A stretch of DNA of 64,000 bases from Epiperipatus broadwayi. Its lineage: Eukaryota > Onychophora > Udeonychophora > Euonychophora > Peripatidae. Positions 61,756 to 64,000 of this stretch are shown one piece after another; position 1 is the stretch's first letter, and each line of letters begins with the position of its first letter. A model generated the notes under the pieces. It was not told the DNA's origin. It was given only the letters and a program-made list of their open reading frames with translations, and searched no databases. The translations under genes and the position numbers were made by a program. The DNA is taken from assembly GCA_028023455.1 (NCBI GenBank), contig JAQFVV010000050.1, positions 496,001-560,000 on the forward strand, in the 5' to 3' direction.

Positions 61756-62178
61756 TTAGGAATGTTTTTTAAAAAAATCTTTCCAAATAGGAGGAAGTTT
61801 ACATGTATCATTTCGCTTATTGATACAATCTGGCCTTTTAAGTATCTCAATGGCTTCTCTAATTTTGCATTGGTAGAGATTATCACATCTGGATATGATC
61901 CTGGTACTAGAAAAATCAATTTTATGACCTGAATCTATAGTATGGAGTGAGAGTGCTGATGATGATGAGTGTTGTTTAACTGCATTAGCATGCTCATCTC
62001 TCCTAACACTGATGTGACGATTACTCATACCTATGTAAGAAGCTTTACAATTTTTACATGAGATTTGATAGACACCATGAGATTCAAGAGGGATTGAATC
62101 CTTAGGCTTGGTTATTATATTGCTGATCTTTTGATGAGCAGAAAATGCTGTATCTATATTATAGCGTTTTAATATACG
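61756..62178 (-). pseudogene. GIY-YIG endonuclease domain of the Penelope-like element (beyond an in-frame stop)
   Basis: It continues the reverse transcriptase frame after a single TGA at 62181-62179. The read-through gives RILKRYNID, then the endonuclease with GVYQISCKNCKASYIG (the 'GIY...YIG' pair with a Cys-x2-Cys insert), 'SVRRDEHAN' (catalytic Arg region) and 'IREAIEI' (Glu region), ending at a TAA (61758-61756). The domain nicks target DNA for insertion. Only the TGA, probably from CGA, separates it from the RT, so the inactivation looks young. Confidence 0.85.
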
Positions 62179-63657
62179 TCAGATACTGTCTGTAGTTCCT
62201 TTTACATATGGAACACAAATCCTAATAGCTGATTTATCATCTTTTTGTTTCCTATTTTGTCTATTTTGGGCTTGAAATAAGGCTTTTTTTATAAATTTGT
62301 AATTATAACTATTTGCTAATAAAACACTATTAATATGATTTATTTCTTCTTTCAGATGTGTCTCATCTGAAAGGTTAATTGCTCTATTTAAAAGAGTTTT
62401 GGCTACAGAAACTATCTGAGTTGGGTGATGATGAGAATGGAAATGCAAATATCTGTCTGTGTGTGTATCCTTTCTGTAAATAGAAAAAGATAAACTATTT
62501 GGTGTTCTGGTGACTAGAACATCAAGAAAAGGGAGTTTTCCATCAGACTCTGTCTCCATTGTAAATTTTATATGAGGATGCATATTATTTAAATGTAAGA
62601 AAAAATTATCTAATTTATTTTTTCCATGTTGCCATATGACAAAAATGTCATCTATGTAACTGAGCCAAATGAGAGTTTTTAAAAATGATGATTCTAAAGC
62701 ACGAGTTTTTATATATTCCATGAATAAATCAGCTATTACTCCTGAGATAGGTGAGCCCATAGGAGTACCAAAAACTTGTCTGTAATGCTGTCCATTGTAT
62801 ACAAAATATGCATTTAAGAGACAATGTTTAATTAAAGCAATAATATGGTCTGGTAAATTGCAACATTGTGAGATTATATTTAAAGCTTCATCAATTGGAA
62901 TGTTTGTAAACAAAGACACGACATCAAAACTGACCAGAATGTCATTAGCATTAATTTTTAAACTTTTTAAAATAGAAATAAAATGAAGAGAGCTTTTAAT
63001 ATATGATTTAATAGATGAGATTGTAGGTTTAATGAAATCCGATAAGTATCTGGCTAAAATATGAGTTGGAGAACCTATTGCACTTACTATTGGACGAAGG
63101 GGGGTATCTGGTTTGTGAATTTTTGGAAGTCCATAAAATTTTGGACAGACACAAGATTTTTCACAAGGGATTATTTTATTTTTTATCTCTGTTTCAATAG
63201 GTGATTTATTAATAATAGCTTTTGTTGTTTTTTCCAAATACGTAGTATGATCTATTTTTGATAGTTTATAAGTTTTATTATTAAGTAGATCTAAAATTTT
63301 ATTATGGTAAATGTCACGATCCATTACGACTGTGGCATTACCTTTATCAGCTGGAAGTACAACAATTGATTTGTCCGATTTTATATTATTTAATGCTTGT
63401 CTTTCTTTCTTTGAAATATTATTCTTAGGAAGCTTAGCTTTTTTTAAAATATTACAAATCTCAGCTCTAGCCAAATCAGCCGATGTAGAATCAATTTTAT
63501 CGAGAGCTGATTCGACATTACAAACAATTTTCTCAAAAGGTATCCGGGAAGGTGTTAAAGCAAAATTGAAACCTTTTTCTAAAACCGAAATTTCATCTGT
63601 AGAGAGGGCTTTCCTAGATAAATTATAAACGGTTTTTCGATTTGGATATGTATCCAA
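62179..63657 (-). CDS. Penelope-like element reverse transcriptase (5'-partial)
   Basis: 492 codons stay open. Motifs in order: LPADKGNATVVMDR (101-114), FYGLPKIHKP and RPIVS (188-192), motif A FDVVSLFTNIP (D245), motif B GTPMGSPISG (297-306), motif C YIDD (334-337), GKLPFLDVLVTR (373-384) and 'RKDTHTDRYLHFHS'. These are characteristic of GIY-YIG-bearing Penelope-like elements. All catalytic Asp residues are kept. The listed start is a TTG at the centre of a palindrome; the true N-terminus of the family lies further upstream and is missing. It ends at an in-frame TGA before the endonuclease. Confidence 0.9.
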   Translation of the reverse strand: MDTYPNRKTVYNLSRKALSTDEISVLEKGFNFALTPSRIPFEKIVCNVESALDKIDSTSADLARAEICNILKKAKLPKNNISKKERQALNNIKSDKSIVVLPADKGNATVVMDRDIYHNKILDLLNNKTYKLSKIDHTTYLEKTTKAIINKSPIETEIKNKIIPCEKSCVCPKFYGLPKIHKPDTPLRPIVSAIGSPTHILARYLSDFIKPTISSIKSYIKSSLHFISILKSLKINANDILVSFDVVSLFTNIPIDEALNIISQCCNLPDHIIALIKHCLLNAYFVYNGQHYRQVFGTPMGSPISGVIADLFMEYIKTRALESSFLKTLIWLSYIDDIFVIWQHGKNKLDNFFLHLNNMHPHIKFTMETESDGKLPFLDVLVTRTPNSLSFSIYRKDTHTDRYLHFHSHHHPTQIVSVAKTLLNRAINLSDETHLKEEINHINSVLLANSYNYKFIKKALFQAQNRQNRKQKDDKSAIRICVPYVKGTTDSI

Positions 63658-64000
63658 ATCAAAAAACCGTTTATAATTTATCTACGAAAGCCCTCTCTAC
63701 AGATAAAATTTCGGTTTTAGAAAAAGGTTTCAATTTTGCTTTAACACTTTCCCGGATACCTTTTGAGAAAATTGTTTGTAATGTTGAATCAGCTCTCGAT
63801 AAAATTGATTCTCCATCGGCTGATTTGGCTAGAGCTGAGATTTGTAATATTTTAAAAAAAGCTAAGCTTCCTAAAAATAATATTTCAAAGACAGAAAGAC
63901 AAGCATTAAATAATATAAAATCGGACAAATCAATTGTTGTACTTCCAGCTGATAAAGGTAATGCCACAGTCGTAATGGATCGTGACATTTACCATAATAA
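63299..64000. repeat. Near-perfect palindrome of two Penelope-like copies
   Basis: The centre is the TG at 63649-63650 between TTTGGATA and TATCCAAA. The left arm reaches 63299 and the right arm the window end, at least 350 bp each, with a small number of substitutions and no visible gaps. The arms probably continue further. Confidence 0.9.
63648..64000 (+). CDS. Second Penelope-like element copy, opposite strand, N-terminal part (runs off window)
   Basis: From the ATG at 63648 the plus frame reads MYPNQKTVYNLSTKALSTDK and on to VVMDRDIYHN at the edge, open throughout (about 117 codons). It matches residues 4-119 of the minus-strand copy with six amino-acid differences (R/Q, R/T, E/K, P/L, T/P, K/T). 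It is therefore a separate, slightly diverged copy, head to head with the first. Its RT core would lie beyond the window. Confidence 0.85.
   Translation, partial: MYPNQKTVYNLSTKALSTDKISVLEKGFNFALTLSRIPFEKIVCNVESALDKIDSPSADLARAEICNILKKAKLPKNNISKTERQALNNIKSDKSIVVLPADKGNATVVMDRDIYHN

Noticed and set aside
63311-63988. Two similar 105-codon frames facing each other
   Set aside because: They are antisense shadows of the two Penelope copies. Their similarity only reflects the palindrome.
1-64000. CRISPR array, bacterial operons, rRNA genes
   Set aside because: No regularly spaced short repeats with unique spacers, no operon-like gene strings and no rRNA-like conserved blocks. The content is eukaryotic.

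Overview
The window is repeat-dense, AT-rich nuclear DNA from an animal. No complete host gene is recognisable. Every protein signal that can be named belongs to a transposable element: RTE-type and CR1-like non-LTR retrotransposons, a GIY-YIG Penelope-like element, a gypsy-type LTR element with Gag only, and mariner-like, Merlin-like, hAT-like and TA-target DNA transposons. There are also tRNA-derived SINEs, a 1-kb TCTA-type simple repeat and many long inverted repeats. This mix suits a large, repeat-rich invertebrate genome. A mollusc such as a cephalopod is my guess, but the taxon is not shown by the sequence.

Layout. 1-9.2 kb: RTE 3' fragment, tRNA-SINE with clear target-site duplications, hAT-like MITE, a foldback, two copies of an interspersed repeat called here family A, the tetranucleotide tract, and a LINE C-terminal fragment. 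9.2-15.4 kb: more family A (partly tandem, partly decayed foldbacks), a tRNA-Gly-like micro-SINE, an 851-bp Merlin-like MITE and another LINE 3' end. 15.4-24.3 kb: one large unit with about 3-kb terminal direct repeats around a broken gag gene with a PBS-like site. It appears to have inserted into an old mariner transposase, whose two halves lie just outside it. 24.3-33 kb: Merlin-like fragment, SINEs, a 1.28-kb TIR element with TA duplications, and several foldbacks. 33.6-35.1 kb: the longest RTE copy, broken by three frameshifts that all lie in A-runs. 35.2-44 kb: mostly sequence without recognisable elements, with one possible first coding exon (36910-36953) and a cluster of hairpins (38.0-38.3 kb), two of which share an identical loop on different complementary stems. 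44-59.6 kb: family A, a 54-bp minisatellite, inverted repeats (one with arms of about 250-280 bp), SINEs, RTE fragments, a three-unit inverted/tandem cluster of a second repeat family (B) and a LINE C-terminal ORF. 60.2-64 kb: an intact 335-codon LINE ORF1 (PHD-like finger, coiled coil, SGNH-type esterase) without its ORF2, then a Penelope-like element that meets a second copy head to head in a near-perfect palindrome running off the window.

There are no operons or pathways here. The relationships are those of nested insertion: a SINE-like piece inside an LTR, the LTR element inside a mariner, and a LINE fragment inside a TIR element. All alignments were made by eye; identities are counts over short stretches, and boundaries are good to a few bases only where a sharp junction is described.
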